Positions 8,247-17,245 of a stretch of DNA of 43,895 nucleotides are shown here, piece after piece. A program made the position numbers and the translations under genes. Numbering within the stretch: position 1 is the stretch's first letter; the number at the start of each line of letters is the position of its first letter. Origin of the DNA: Gammaproteobacteria bacterium (GTDB taxonomy: Bacteria; Pseudomonadota; Gammaproteobacteria; JABABF01; JAHRAO01); contig JAHRAO010000002.1 of assembly GCA_020027215.1 (NCBI GenBank), positions 1 through 43,895 of the forward strand, given 5' to 3'. Under the pieces are notes generated by a model, which was given only the letters and a program-made list of their open reading frames with translations, ran no database searches and was not told the DNA's origin.

Positions 8247-9164
8247 TTAAGCCCGGAAGGGAAATTTCAAATATTTTAACAAAGCGAGCCCTTCTTCATC
8301 GCTATGTGCCGAAGTCGTGATGACTATATCCAATCCGCGTATTTTACTGATTTTATCGTAATCTATTTCCGGAAAAATAATTTGCTCACCAATGCCGAGG
8401 GCAAAATTTCCTTGTCCATCAAATGATCGGGGATTTAAACCACGAAAATCTCTTACGCGTGGGAGGGCGACATTCACTAACCGATAAATAAACTCATACA
8501 TTCTACTGCGTCTTAGCGTCACTTTGCAACCGATTGGCCAACCGCTTCTGATTTTGAACCCCGCAATAGAGCGCCGAACACGCGTGACAATCGGACGTTG
8601 TCCCGCAATGAGAACGAGATCTTTGAGTGCTTCATCAATGGCATTTTTATCATTGATTGCCTCTCCCACCCCGATATTCAAAACGACTTTCAACAAGCGG
8701 GGGACAGAGAGATCATTCGTATATGCAAATTGTTTACGCATTTGGGGAACAACTTCTTTTTCATATAGTGTGCGCAAGTATGGTAGTGTTATGCGCACAG
8801 GTTTTTTGCGGGATTGGCTGGTGTCACTTGCCGTTGGTGTATTGGATGCCTCTTTCTTAGGGCGTGCCTTTTTCTCAGCAAGTGCCTTTTTCTCAGTGGA
8901 TGGGTTTTTTTTGGATGCGGATGAAGCCTTTTGAACAGTCGTCTTTTTTTTTGTTCCCGATGAAGCAATGTCGGTTTTCTGAGATCGCGCCGACGAGCGC
9001 GGGGCGGATTTCTTCTGTGCGGTCGATTGCGCCGACGAGCGCGGGGCAGATTTCTTCTGTGCGGTCGATTGCGCCGACGAGCGCGAGGTAGATTTCTTCT
9101 GTGCGGTCGAGCGACTCCGTTTCGGTGACGGTTCTTGTTTGTCTTTATCGGATTGAGTGGCCAT
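8247..9164 (-). CDS. rplE: 50S ribosomal protein L5 with a 122-residue low-complexity N-terminal extension
   Basis: Residues ~123-305 are a complete L5 ([85 protein letters not shown]). L5 binds 5S rRNA and forms bridge B1b with S13. The first ~122 residues are a Ser/Ala/Lys/Gln-rich, probably disordered basic segment with 14-residue repeats ([14 protein letters not shown] type), then KK-rich stretches. L5 is usually about 180 residues. The extension has no stop and starts 4 nt after rplX, so translation through it is likely. A GTG at 8798, just before the L5 core, is the only good internal alternative start and lacks a Shine-Dalgarno. Confidence 0.95.
   Translation of the reverse strand: MATQSDKDKQEPSPKRSRSTAQKKSTSRSSAQSTAQKKSAPRSSAQSTAQKKSAPRSSARSQKTDIASSGTKKKTTVQKASSASKKNPSTEKKALAEKKARPKKEASNTPTASDTSQSRKKPVRITLPYLRTLYEKEVVPQMRKQFAYTNDLSVPRLLKVVLNIGVGEAINDKNAIDEALKDLVLIAGQRPIVTRVRRSIAGFKIRSGWPIGCKVTLRRSRMYEFIYRLVNVALPRVRDFRGLNPRSFDGQGNFALGIGEQIIFPEIDYDKISKIRGLDIVITTSAHSDEEGLALLKYLKFPFRA
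8987..9112. repeat. Three tandem 42-bp repeats inside the rplE extension
   Basis: Three consecutive 42-bp units (8987-9028, 9029-9070, 9071-9112) each start with GCGCCGACGAGCGCG and contain GATTTCTTCTGTGCGGTCGA. They differ by only a few bases and keep the reading frame (14 codons per unit), encoding the Ser/Ala/Lys-rich repeat of the L5 extension. Such units can expand or contract by slippage. Confidence 0.9.
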
Positions 9165-9168
9165 ATAT

Positions 9169-9486
9169 TTAATCGTCTACTAATTTGCCCGTGCGCACAA
9201 AAACACGCACCTTATTCCCATTATCAGTCCTCTGGATAGCCACTCGCGCACCTTTGTTGTTATCGGGATTCAATATCGCCACATTGGAATGATGTATAGT
9301 GCCTTCTTTAGTGATAATGCCACCCGGAACATTGGTTGTGGGATTCGGTTTTTGATGACGTTTGACTTGATGCACGCCCGCAACAACCACACGTCCCTTT
9401 TTACCAAAGCGCAATAATTTACCCTTTTTGCCTTTGTCGCGCCCGCTCAACACGACCACTTCATCGCCTTTCTTCAATTTATTCAT
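9169..9486 (-). CDS. rplX: 50S ribosomal protein L24
   Basis: 105 residues with the KOW motif ([20 protein letters not shown]), then [16 protein letters not shown] and [18 protein letters not shown]24 is an early-assembly protein that initiates 50S folding near the tunnel exit. It overlaps the end of rplN by 4 nt (ATGA), which suggests coupled translation. Confidence 0.98.
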   Translation of the reverse strand: MNKLKKGDEVVVLSGRDKGKKGKLLRFGKKGRVVVAGVHQVKRHQKPNPTTNVPGGIITKEGTIHHSNVAILNPDNNKGARVAIQRTDNGNKVRVFVRTGKLVDD

Positions 9487-9851
9487 AATACATCGGGCGC
9501 CAACGAAATGATTTTCATAAATTTTTCACGGCGCAATTCTTGCGTGACAGGTCCAAATACCCGCGTGCCAATAGGGGCAAATTGATTATTTAATAACACT
9601 GCCGCATTATCATCAAAGCGAATAGTTGAACCATCGGCGCGGCGCACTCCGCCACGGGTACGCACCACTACAGCATTGATCACTTCGCCTTTTTTAACTC
9701 TGCCGCGAGGAATTGCCTCCTTGACCGACACCTTAATAACATCACCGACTCGGGCATAACGACGGCGTGAACCACCTAATACTTTAATACACATGACTCG
9801 TCGAGCGCCACTATTATCCGCAACATTTAAGTAAGATTGTGCTTGTATCAT
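9483..9851 (-). CDS. rplN: 50S ribosomal protein L14
   Basis: 122 residues, the usual length: [20 protein letters not shown], then [37 protein letters not shown] and the terminal [13 protein letters not shown]14 lies at the subunit interface. It is the first gene of the spc section, 49 nt after rpsQ. The gap is AT-rich but I see no convincing promoter in it. Confidence 0.98.
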   Translation of the reverse strand: MIQAQSYLNVADNSGARRVMCIKVLGGSRRRYARVGDVIKVSVKEAIPRGRVKKGEVINAVVVRTRGGVRRADGSTIRFDDNAAVLLNNQFAPIGTRVFGPVTQELRREKFMKIISLAPDVL

Positions 9852-9900
9852 AATTGCTCTGCTTTGATATAATTTTACTTATCTATTGTTATTACACCAG

Positions 9901-10206
9901 CTACTCATCACTCTCGCGATTGGTTGAGGAACCCGATTGCTTTTGTTCCGCCCCATGCACACGCAGTAAATTCCATGACTTGGTGCGCGATAGAGGGCGT
10001 ACCTCCCCTATAGTCACTTTATCGCCGATACGACATTGATTCTCCTCGTCATGTGCATGGTATTTGGAATGACGAATAATATACTTGCCATACATAGGGT
10101 GTTTAATACGGCGTTCCACCAGTACGATAATTGTCTTATCCATACGATCGCTCACCACATGTCCAGTCACTGTGCGTTGGGTTTTTATAGGCTGTTGTTC
10201 ATTCAT
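9901..10206 (-). CDS. rpsQ: 30S ribosomal protein S17
   Basis: 101 residues. The OB-fold core has [58 protein letters not shown]17 binds the 5' domain of 16S rRNA. The C-terminus ([16 protein letters not shown]) is about 15 residues longer than in E. coli and polar. It overlaps rpmC by 8 nt. Confidence 0.97.
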   Translation of the reverse strand: MNEQQPIKTQRTVTGHVVSDRMDKTIIVLVERRIKHPMYGKYIIRHSKYHAHDEENQCRIGDKVTIGEVRPLSRTKSWNLLRVHGAEQKQSGSSTNRESDE

Positions 10207-10402
10207 TGGTCAATTCTTTTTCGCGTATCACCGTCTTGATGCGGGCAATTTGGCACCGTGTCGTTTTCAGCAAAGACCACTGCTTAAATTCTCCCGAACG
10301 ATGACTTTGCATTTTAAGTTTGAATTGTTCTTTTTGGGTATCCAACAATTCTTCGTAAATCTGCTTGGTTGTCAATGAGCGCAATTCTGCAACATCTTTC
10401 AT
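10199..10402 (-). CDS. rpmC: 50S ribosomal protein L29
   Basis: 67 residues forming the expected helical hairpin: [51 protein letters not shown]29 sits beside the exit tunnel with L23 and helps dock chaperones and SRP. It overlaps rplP by 4 nt (ATGA) and rpsQ by 8 nt. Confidence 0.97.
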   Translation of the reverse strand: MKDVAELRSLTTKQIYEELLDTQKEQFKLKMQSHRSGEFKQWSLLKTTRCQIARIKTVIREKELTNE

Positions 10403-10815
10403 GACAATAAACCTCGCTTAACAAAGCAAGTGGTCATGGGTAGTTTTGCTGCCGCTAAAGCAAAAGCCCTGCGCGCCAATTCTTCTGGAACGCCATCAAT
10501 TTCATATAATATTTTGCCGGGTTTCACTTGTGCCACCCAATATTCTACATTCCCTTTCCCTTTTCCTTGTCGTACTTCCAGTGGTTTTTTCGTAATGGGT
10601 TTGTCGGGATAAACGCGAATCCAAATTTTACCTCCGCGCTTCACATGGCGAGTCATAGTGCGGCGCGCCGCTTCAATTTGTCGTGCCGTCATACGCGCGC
10701 GCCCAGTTGACTTCAGCGCATAAGTACCAAAACTAATGCTATTACCACTATGTGCCAATCCTCGGTTACGCCCTTTGCGTTGTTTGCGGTATTTACCACC
10801 ACTCGGCTGAAACAT
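10399..10815 (-). CDS. rplP: 50S ribosomal protein L16
   Basis: 138 residues: [17 protein letters not shown] near the N-terminus, [20 protein letters not shown], and [20 protein letters not shown] with the C-terminal [19 protein letters not shown]16 helps position tRNA at the A site and the peptidyl-transferase centre. One base is shared with the end of rpsC. Confidence 0.98.
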   Translation of the reverse strand: MFQPSGGKYRKQRKGRNRGLAHSGNSISFGTYALKSTGRARMTARQIEAARRTMTRHVKRGGKIWIRVYPDKPITKKPLEVRQGKGKGNVEYWVAQVKPGKILYEIDGVPEELARRAFALAAAKLPMTTCFVKRGLLS

Positions 10816-11474
10816 TAATTTGTCTCCTTAGTTGCTGTTTTGCGCTCAGGCATTACTTCGCCTTTGAATAACCATACCTTTACTCCAATCATGCCATAAG
10901 TTGTTCGCGCTTCGGTGGCAACATAATCAATATTTGCGCGCAATGTGTGTAATGGAACGCGTCCTTCGCGATACCACTCCGTGCGCGCAATATCATTGCC
11001 TCCTAATCTCCCGCTCACCTGCACGCGAATGCCAGCACAGCCACTACGCATTGCATTTTGTATCGCGCGCTTCATTGACCGCCGAAACATCACCCGCCGT
11101 TCAATTTGATGGGCAATATTTTGCGCCACTAATGCGGCGTCTAAATCGGGGTTGCGCACTTCTTCAATCACAATTTGGGTGGGGGCACCCATCATTTGAC
11201 TAGCTTTAACACGAAGATTTTCAACATCCTCTCCTTTTTTGCCAATGACGATACCCGGTCGCGCAGTATGCACAATAATGCGCACACTGTCTGCTGGGCG
11301 CTCAATGACAATTTTAGAAACCGACGCATGCGCCAAGGCTTTCATCAACCATGCGCGCACTTGCATATCAATGTGAATTTGCTTTTTATAATCCTTCTTA
11401 TTGGCATACCACACCGATGCATGTTGGTTGACAATACCAAGACGTATACCAACTGGATGAACTTTTTGTCCCAT
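10815..11474 (-). CDS. rpsC: 30S ribosomal protein S3
   Basis: 219 residues. The N-terminus is [14 protein letters not shown]; the KH domain is visible around [17 protein letters not shown]; the C-terminal domain has [19 protein letters not shown] and [21 protein letters not shown]3 lines the mRNA entry channel and contributes helicase activity. It is separated from rplV by 46 nt. Confidence 0.98.
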   Translation of the reverse strand: MGQKVHPVGIRLGIVNQHASVWYANKKDYKKQIHIDMQVRAWLMKALAHASVSKIVIERPADSVRIIVHTARPGIVIGKKGEDVENLRVKASQMMGAPTQIVIEEVRNPDLDAALVAQNIAHQIERRVMFRRSMKRAIQNAMRSGCAGIRVQVSGRLGGNDIARTEWYREGRVPLHTLRANIDYVATEARTTYGMIGVKVWLFKGEVMPERKTATKETN

Positions 11475-11520
11475 AAATAATCTAACCGATGAACTCTATT
11501 TTTAACCGAACCGACACTCT

Positions 11521-11859
11521 TTATTCCTCTCCATCATCCAAGACAATAGTAATGTGGCACGAGCGTTTCAAAACACGATCGGCACGACCACGTGCACGAT
11601 AGCGAATCCGTTTCATTGTTTTCCCTTCATTGACATAAACACGGTGCACCCTCAGGGTGTCAACATCGGCACTCCGTTGGCTTTCGGCATTAGCAATCGC
11701 TGAATTCAGAACTTTTCCTATAAACACCGCTGATTTGTGATGGCTAAAGGTCAGGCAATTCAATGCTTTACTCACTGGTTGGGAACGAATTTGATCGGCA
11801 ACGCGGCGCACTTTGCGTGCTGAAATCCGCGCCCCATTTAATTTTGCAGTCACCAACAT
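11521..11859 (-). CDS. rplV: 50S ribosomal protein L22
   Basis: 112 residues: [39 protein letters not shown], and the beta-hairpin region [20 protein letters not shown] that in known structures lines the exit tunnel. GAGGT lies about 9 nt before ATG 11859. It sits between rpsS and rpsC. Confidence 0.98.
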   Translation of the reverse strand: MLVTAKLNGARISARKVRRVADQIRSQPVSKALNCLTFSHHKSAVFIGKVLNSAIANAESQRSADVDTLRVHRVYVNEGKTMKRIRYRARGRADRVLKRSCHITIVLDDGEE

Positions 11860-11875
11860 ACCGTCTTTACCTCGC

Positions 11876-12151
11876 CTAACCTTTTGCCTGTCTGTCGCCA
11901 GAATGCATACGGAATGTGCGCGTTATGGCAAATTCACCCAATTTATGACCCACCATATCTTCTTTAATGAACACGGGAACATGCTGTCTACCATTATGAA
12001 CTGCAATGGTGACGCCAACCATATCGGGAACAATCATGGAACGGCGCGACCATGTCTTAATCGGTCGCTTATCGTTCTTTTGAATCGCTTCCTGCACTTT
12101 CTTTATCAAGTGCACATCAATCATCGGCTCTTTCCACACTGATCTTGGCAT
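11876..12151 (-). CDS. rpsS: 30S ribosomal protein S19
   Basis: 91 residues: [75 protein letters not shown]19 is a 30S head protein that pairs with S13. It lies 3 nt after rplB. Confidence 0.98.
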   Translation of the reverse strand: MPRSVWKEPMIDVHLIKKVQEAIQKNDKRPIKTWSRRSMIVPDMVGVTIAVHNGRQHVPVFIKEDMVGHKLGEFAITRTFRMHSGDRQAKG

Positions 12152-12154
12152 AAT

Positions 12155-12985
12155 TTATCGTCTCTTCTTACCGCGCCGAATAATCATTGAATCTGTGCGG
12201 CGCGTATGTCTCGTTTTATAACCTTTAGTCGGGACACCCCACGGAGTGACCGGATGTCGTCCGCCAGATGAACGCCCTTCGCCGCCGCCGTGCGGATGAT
12301 CGATCGGATTCATAGCCACGCCACGCACAGTCGGACGCCGTCCACGCCAGCGGTTGGCACCCGCTTTACCCAACTGACGTAAGTTGTGCTCGCTATTGGA
12401 CACAGAACCTAAAGTAGCACGACATGCGCTCGGCACTTGTCTCACTTCACCCGATGACAAACGCACAGTCGCATAACTACCGATACGATCAACTAATCGC
12501 GCACCTACGCCCGCACTGCGCGCCAATTGCGCTCCTTTACCGGGTTTCATTTCTATACAATAAATCGAACTCCCCAATGGAATATGTATTAACGGCATCG
12601 CATTGCCGTGGGCAATTTCTACATTTTCACCAGAAATGACTTTATCGCCCAGCGCTATCTTTTGTGGGGCAATAATATAGCGATAATCGCCGTCACGATA
12701 TTTTAATAGCGCAAGATGTGCGCTACGGTTGGGATCGTATTCTAAGCGCACAACCTGTGCTTCTATGTTATCTTTGCGGCGCAAAAAATCAATTTCGCGA
12801 TACAATCGTTTGTGCCCGCCACCGCGGTGACGAACGGAAATTCTCCCATAATTGTTCCGTCCGCCGCTGCTCTTATGTTTGCGCAATAGTGGTTTATAAC
12901 CACTGCCATTATGCAAATGGCGGCGATCGGGGCGCTGTGAAAATCGGCGACCAGGTGAAGTGGGTTTATTATCAATGAGAGGCAT
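12155..12985 (-). CDS. rplB: 50S ribosomal protein L2
   Basis: 276 residues, the usual length. Seen are [59 protein letters not shown] and the signature [19 protein letters not shown], whose His is important at the peptidyl-transferase centre. The C-terminus is basic ([16 protein letters not shown]). It lies between rplW and rpsS. Confidence 0.99.
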   Translation of the reverse strand: MPLIDNKPTSPGRRFSQRPDRRHLHNGSGYKPLLRKHKSSGGRNNYGRISVRHRGGGHKRLYREIDFLRRKDNIEAQVVRLEYDPNRSAHLALLKYRDGDYRYIIAPQKIALGDKVISGENVEIAHGNAMPLIHIPLGSSIYCIEMKPGKGAQLARSAGVGARLVDRIGSYATVRLSSGEVRQVPSACRATLGSVSNSEHNLRQLGKAGANRWRGRRPTVRGVAMNPIDHPHGGGEGRSSGGRHPVTPWGVPTKGYKTRHTRRTDSMIIRRGKKRR

Positions 12986-12991
12986 ACTCTA

Positions 12992-13285
12992 TCAATCTAT
13001 AGCGGTTAAATCAATCGTTTGCCCTTCAGCTAGATGAACATACGCTTTTTTCCATCCCGGTTTTTTACTGCGCCCGAAACGGGTGCGCCCGTATTGTGGT
13101 GGAACATTGAGCATGCGCACCGATTCCACCTGCACACTAAACATTTTTTCTACGGCAGTGGCGATATCTTTTTTGCGGGCGGCGCGATGCACCCGAAAGA
13201 CATATTGGCCATACTGGTTAAGGTTTCCAGCTTTCTCGGAAACATATGGACGCAATATAATATCAAAAATCTTATCGTAATTCAT
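12992..13285 (-). CDS. rplW: 50S ribosomal protein L23
   Basis: 97 residues: IILRPYVSEKAGNLNQYGQYVFRV near the N-terminus, DIATAVEKMFSVQVESVRML, and KPGWKKAYVHLAEGQTIDL. L23 is the tunnel-exit docking site for trigger factor and SRP. It overlaps rplD by 4 nt (ATGA). Confidence 0.98.
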   Translation of the reverse strand: MNYDKIFDIILRPYVSEKAGNLNQYGQYVFRVHRAARKKDIATAVEKMFSVQVESVRMLNVPPQYGRTRFGRSKKPGWKKAYVHLAEGQTIDLTAID

Positions 13286-13932
13286 ACCGCATGATCCGTT
13301 GTTTTCGTTTTATTTGTGTTTGATAGGCTTTGTTCTAATTTCTGCAAAGCATCGGTGGTAACGATAATTTGCTCGTAATGCATTAAATCTAATGGATTCA
13401 GGGCATGTAACGGGCACAATTGTATATTGGGAATATTGCGAGTGGCTAAATGAAGCAATCGATCATCATCGGCGATCACAATAAGAGCATGGTTCACGTC
13501 ATAGGTTCCAAGCCATTCTTGCATTAAACGCGTTTTAGGTTGATCGACTGGAATGGTGTCGACAATTAGCAAGCGATTATCACGGACAATATCCGCCCAA
13601 ATGCACCGCACCGCTTGACGATGCATTTTACGATTGACCTTTGGCACTGCGCCACCGGGTTCAGCAGCAAAAGTAACGCCGCCGCCTCGCCATAACGGGC
13701 TTCGCAAAGATCCCGCTCGCGCCTTACCAGTCCCTTTCTGCCGCCATGGCTTACGTCCGCTCCCGCTCACCATAGCGCGACTTTTTTGCTTACGGTTTTT
13801 CAAATGTCCGCGCATGATCCACGAATGGGCTATTTGACGCACCAACGGGATATTGACATCGCAAGCAAATATTTGATCGGAGACATTAATTGCTTGCTCT
13901 CCCCCAGTTGCACGGGAAACTTTCAATTCCAT
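13282..13932 (-). CDS. rplD: 50S ribosomal protein L4
   Basis: 216 residues. The tunnel loop is clear (RAMVSGSGRKPWRQKGTGKA, RAGSLRSPLWRGGGVTFA), followed by KVNRKMHRQAVRCIWADIV and the Rossmann-like C-terminal half. In E. coli L4 also represses its own operon through a long S10 leader; that leader seems absent here. The C-terminus is slightly longer than usual (QSLSNTNKTKTTDHAV). Confidence 0.98.
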   Translation of the reverse strand: MELKVSRATGGEQAINVSDQIFACDVNIPLVRQIAHSWIMRGHLKNRKQKSRAMVSGSGRKPWRQKGTGKARAGSLRSPLWRGGGVTFAAEPGGAVPKVNRKMHRQAVRCIWADIVRDNRLLIVDTIPVDQPKTRLMQEWLGTYDVNHALIVIADDDRLLHLATRNIPNIQLCPLHALNPLDLMHYEQIIVTTDALQKLEQSLSNTNKTKTTDHAV

Positions 13933-13938
13933 ATTTAT

Positions 13939-14592
13939 TTATCTCGCTAGGGGAAATTTAACCGCATGGCGCAATCTCAACAAACTGCCCGTTGCACCCG
14001 GCACGCCGCCTTTAATCAGCAATACTTGCTTATCGCTATCAATTTTCACAACCTCTAATCCTTGAATCGTTGCCTGTTCATGCCCCATGTGTCCCGACAT
14101 TTTTTTTCCTTTCCACACTTTGCCCGGATCCTGACACTGTCCAATAGAGCCATTCGAGCGGTGCGATAACGAATTACCATGGCTATTATCCTGTGAGCTA
14201 AAATTCCACCTTTTGATACCGCCTTGAAATCCTTTGCCTTTGGTATGCCCAGTCACATCAATTTTCTCGCCGACCTGGAAGACATCCACCCCGAAAGTAT
14301 CGCCAACTTTATACTCTGATTCTTCTTGCGTATCGGGAAAGCGACACTCATACAATTCACAACCATTATCCACTGATGCTTTGGCATAAATCCCTTGAAG
14401 TGCTTTATTATTTTTTTTCGTTTTATCCGTGCTAACCGCCATTTGTAGTGCGCGGTATAGATCGCACTCCATCGTTTTCACCTGCGTCACTTTATTCGGT
14501 TTCACATGAATGACGGTCACTGGAATCGAAGCGCCACTATCGCTGTATAAACGCGTCATGCCGCATTTTTCGCCAATAATTTCTAATGCCAT
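13939..14592 (-). CDS. rplC: 50S ribosomal protein L3
   Basis: 217 residues: MALEIIGEKCGMTRLYSDSG, VDVTGHTKGKGFQGGIKRW-type sequence, SSQDNSHGNSLSHRSNGSIG, and GHMGHEQATIQGLEVVKID. L3 is an early-assembly protein reaching to the peptidyl-transferase centre. The QDNSHG block keeps the Gln that PrmB methylates in other bacteria. It lies 9 nt after rpsJ. Confidence 0.98.
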   Translation of the reverse strand: MALEIIGEKCGMTRLYSDSGASIPVTVIHVKPNKVTQVKTMECDLYRALQMAVSTDKTKKNNKALQGIYAKASVDNGCELYECRFPDTQEESEYKVGDTFGVDVFQVGEKIDVTGHTKGKGFQGGIKRWNFSSQDNSHGNSLSHRSNGSIGQCQDPGKVWKGKKMSGHMGHEQATIQGLEVVKIDSDKQVLLIKGGVPGATGSLLRLRHAVKFPLAR

Positions 14593-14601
14593 AATGTCAT
14601 G

Positions 14602-14922
14602 TTATTTTTTGTTAATAGACAATTCAAACTCCACTCCAGTGGCTAAATCTAATTTAGCGAGCGCATCAACCGTTTTTTCAGTTGGTTCAATAATCAATTT
14701 ACGCTTGTGAGTGCGGATTTCGTATTGATCACGTGCATCTTTATCCACATGGGGTGAAATTAAGATAGTATACCGTTCCTTGCGCGTGGGGAGCGGGATG
14801 GGACCAAATATCCGCGCACCCGTGCGCTTCGCCACTTCGGCAATCTCTTGAATGGACTTATCAATCAAAATATGATCAAATGCTTTTAAGTCAATGCTAA
14901 TACGTTGTTCTAATTCACTCAC
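14602..14922 (-). CDS. rpsJ: 30S ribosomal protein S10
   Basis: 106 residues: [40 protein letters not shown], and the terminal [13 protein letters not shown]10 is in the 30S head and also binds NusB in antitermination. The start codon is GTG 14922 with AAGG about 10 nt before it. It is the first gene of the whole ribosomal run, with its own promoter about 55 nt upstream. Confidence 0.98.
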   Translation of the reverse strand: MSELEQRISIDLKAFDHILIDKSIQEIAEVAKRTGARIFGPIPLPTRKERYTILISPHVDKDARDQYEIRTHKRKLIIEPTEKTVDALAKLDLATGVEFELSINKK

Positions 14923-14984
14923 AAAAATTACCTTGCCAAAAAATCAATAGACGGCGGATCAAAGAATACTGACGAGAGGGTCAT

Positions 14985-15013
14985 ATTGTAACTTGTCTTA
15001 TAGGGTGTGTCAA
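14985..15013 (-). promoter_or_regulatory. S10 operon promoter
   Basis: On the minus strand, a perfect -35 TTGACA (15013-15008) is followed by exactly 17 nt and the -10 TACAAT (14990-14985). Transcription would begin near 14978, giving an untranslated leader of only about 55 nt before the rpsJ GTG. This is the best sigma-70-type promoter in the window and probably drives the whole rpsJ-rplQ run. Confidence 0.82.
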
Positions 15014-15089
15014 TAGTGTATACGAAATTAACCGCGCATACATCTTTTTTTTCTACACACCCCTATATTATTTTGCAGCATTTAGCCCG

Positions 15090-15126
15090 TATAATACACC
15101 ATGATTGTGGATGGCTTTGTTATAAT
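15090..15126 (+). promoter_or_regulatory. Candidate fba promoter elements
   Basis: Two TATAAT hexamers (15090-15095 and 15121-15126) lie upstream of fba. The second would start transcription about 40 nt before the fba ATG. Neither has a good -35 at 16-18 nt, so assignment is tentative. Confidence 0.4.
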
Positions 15127-15170
15127 AAATACACGACAATCTGTATGACTTCACGATAGGGTAATAGTAT

Positions 15171-16235
15171 ATGGCGCTGATGAGTATGCGACAACTTTTA
15201 GACCACGCAGCGGAACACGATTACGGCGTTCCTGCGTTTAATGTCAATAATTTAGAACAAATGCGAGCAATCATGGAGGCAGCAGATGAAACATCCAGTC
15301 CGGTCATAGTGCAAGCATCCGCTGGTGCACGCAAATATGCTGGCGCAAATTTTTTACGCCATTTAATATTAGGGGCTACCGAAGAGTTCCCTCACATCCC
15401 TGTGGTGATGCATCAAGATCACGGTGTATCGCCGGCGGTATGCCAACGCTCTATTCAGCTGGGTTTTACTTCCGTTATGATGGACGGTTCGTTGCAAGAA
15501 GATGGTAAAACGCCCGCCAGTTACGAATACAATGTCGCAGTGACCCAGAAAGCGGTGGACATGGCGCATTCTTGTGGTGTATCGGTAGAAGGCGAATTAG
15601 GTTGTCTCGGCTCATTAGAAACAGGGATTGCTGGCGAAGAGGATGGTGTAGGTGCAGAAGGACAATTATCGCAAGAACAGTTGTTAACCGACCCCGAAGA
15701 GGCGGCAGATTTTGTCAAAAAGACACATGTCGATGCTTTGGCAATCGCGATCGGGACGAGTCATGGCGCCTATAAATTTTCGCGCCAACCGACAGGCGAT
15801 ATTTTAGCGATTGAACGCGTAAAAGAAATTCACGCCCGTATACCCAACACGCATTTAGTTATGCATGGATCCTCTTCGGTGCCACAAGAATGGCTGGCAA
15901 TCATTAACCAATATGGCGGAAATATCCCTGAAACATACGGGGTACCCGTAGAAGAAATTATGGAAGGGATCAAACACGGGGTGCGTAAGGTCAATATTGA
16001 TACAGATTTACGGTTAGCATCTACAGGTGCGATACGTCGTTTTATGGGAGAAAATCAGGCTGAATTTGATCCCCGTAAATACCTCAAAGAAACGATGAAA
16101 GAAATGAAAAAGATTTGTATAGAACGCTATAACGCTTTTAATACTGCCGGTCACGCCGACAAAATAACCCCGCTCTCTTTAGAAAGAATGGTGGAGCGGT
16201 ATGTCGGAGGCGAATTACAACCGCAAGTCCATTAA
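15171..16235 (+). CDS. fba: Class II fructose-1,6-bisphosphate aldolase
   Basis: 354 residues. It catalyses cleavage and formation of fructose-1,6-bisphosphate from dihydroxyacetone phosphate and glyceraldehyde 3-phosphate in the cytoplasm. Class II (zinc) motifs seen are [20 protein letters not shown] (zinc His and catalytic Asp), [33 protein letters not shown] and [14 protein letters not shown]. The length and sequence fit the Calvin-cycle-type (CbbA-like) subgroup common in proteobacteria. It is divergent from the ribosomal operon and convergent with rpiA, whose stop lies 12 nt away. Confidence 0.96.
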   Translation: MALMSMRQLLDHAAEHDYGVPAFNVNNLEQMRAIMEAADETSSPVIVQASAGARKYAGANFLRHLILGATEEFPHIPVVMHQDHGVSPAVCQRSIQLGFTSVMMDGSLQEDGKTPASYEYNVAVTQKAVDMAHSCGVSVEGELGCLGSLETGIAGEEDGVGAEGQLSQEQLLTDPEEAADFVKKTHVDALAIAIGTSHGAYKFSRQPTGDILAIERVKEIHARIPNTHLVMHGSSSVPQEWLAIINQYGGNIPETYGVPVEEIMEGIKHGVRKVNIDTDLRLASTGAIRRFMGENQAEFDPRKYLKETMKEMKKICIERYNAFNTAGHADKITPLSLERMVERYVGGELQPQVH

Positions 16236-16247
16236 AATTGTGCACCC

Positions 16248-16916
16248 TTATGGTAGGAGTGATGCCACTTTTCCGGCATTATCGACTATCAATAATTGCT
16301 CGGGGCGCCGCTGAGCAAATAGTCCATTTTCCACGATTCCGGGAATGCTATTCAACCGGTCTTCCATGGCTATGTCTATTGGTATGCGTACATCTAAAAT
16401 ACGGTTGCCATTATCGCTGAGAAATCCGACGCGATATCTCGGCACCCCGCCCATAGCGACTAACTGACGAGCGACTGCGCTACGCGCCATGGGTATCACT
16501 TCCAGTGGAAGTGGAAAAGTAAAATTAAGGGCGTCCACTTGTTTGTGCGCTTCGACTATGCAAATAAAACAATCTGCCATATGGGCAATAATTTTTTCAC
16601 GGGTCAGCGCACCTCCCCCACCTTTTATTAAAATCCTGTCACTATTAAACTGATCAGCGCCATCTATGTAAAAAGGCACCTGATGGACATCATTTAATTC
16701 AAACAATGGAATACGCGCTTGTTGCAAGAGAATAGCCGTTGCTTCAGAACTGGCGACTGCGCCGGCAAAATGGCCACGCAATTGGGCAAGTTGTTGAATG
16801 AAACAATTGACAGTTGAACCAGTGCCCACTCCGATAACCATTTGGGGAATGAGCTGGTCTTTTATCACGTCGATCGCTGCCACAGCAACTATATTTTTAC
16901 CATTAATCTTGTGCAT
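16248..16916 (-). CDS. rpiA: Ribose-5-phosphate isomerase A
   Basis: 222 residues, the usual length. It interconverts ribose 5-phosphate and ribulose 5-phosphate in the pentose phosphate pathway. Motifs seen are IGVGTGSTVNCFI (phosphate loop), ASSEATAILL, FYIDGADQFN (the usual Glu after GAD is Gln here; both Asp are kept), IKGGGGALTREKII (catalytic Glu in TREK), and GIVENGLFA. It is convergent with fba. I see no clear Shine-Dalgarno at the start. Confidence 0.95.
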   Translation of the reverse strand: MHKINGKNIVAVAAIDVIKDQLIPQMVIGVGTGSTVNCFIQQLAQLRGHFAGAVASSEATAILLQQARIPLFELNDVHQVPFYIDGADQFNSDRILIKGGGGALTREKIIAHMADCFICIVEAHKQVDALNFTFPLPLEVIPMARSAVARQLVAMGGVPRYRVGFLSDNGNRILDVRIPIDIAMEDRLNSIPGIVENGLFAQRRPEQLLIVDNAGKVASLLP

Positions 16917-17073
16917 GACCGAATATGACAGGTCTATTCATTATCCATATTTTACGCAAAAGGAGATTCAACTGTTATCCTCTTGTGGTGGTACGCACCA
17001 CATATATGCTCAAAGTATTTTAGAGTATAATTGACTTGAGACGGTAGTGTGACGACAAGTGCACAATTGCATA

Positions 17074-17150
17074 GCGCCCGTGGCTCAGTTGGATAGAGTA
17101 CCAGGCTACGAACTTGGGGGTCGGGGGTTCGAATCCTCCCGGGCGCGCCA
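17074..17150 (+). tRNA. tRNA-Arg(ACG)
   Basis: A 77-nt cloverleaf. The acceptor stem pairs GCGCCCG (17074-17080) with CGGGCGC (17140-17146), followed by discriminator G and an encoded CCA. The D arm is GCTC..GAGT. The anticodon stem CCAGG/CTTGG carries loop CTACGAA with anticodon ACG. The T arm is GGGGG-TTCGAAT-CCTCC. A34 is normally edited to inosine by TadA to read CGU, CGC and CGA. A TATAAT at 17026-17031 could be its -10. Confidence 0.97.
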
Positions 17151-17245
17151 CTATCTATATGCCATATTTCTGGGTGCCATATCATTCTATGGCATTATAC
17201 ATCTCCGTCTCACCGAGATAAAATTGTTGCAGGTGGGTTACATTG

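Noticed and set aside
8247-8798. L5 starting at GTG 8798 without the extension
   Set aside because: There is no Shine-Dalgarno before this GTG, it would leave a 370-nt hole in a tightly packed operon, and the upstream frame is fully open; kept as an alternative only.
8524-8934. A 136-codon plus-strand reading within rplE
   Set aside because: It is antisense to the conserved L5 core and low-complexity extension and has no ribosome binding site or recognisable motif.
8987-9112. Tandem 42-bp units considered as a CRISPR or intergenic repeat
   Set aside because: The units are contiguous without spacers, are a multiple of three and lie in frame inside rplE.
16952-17185. A 77-codon minus-strand reading containing GRIRTPDPQVRSL
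   Set aside because: It lies antisense to the tRNA-Arg gene; this peptide is a well-known artefact of translating tRNA complements.
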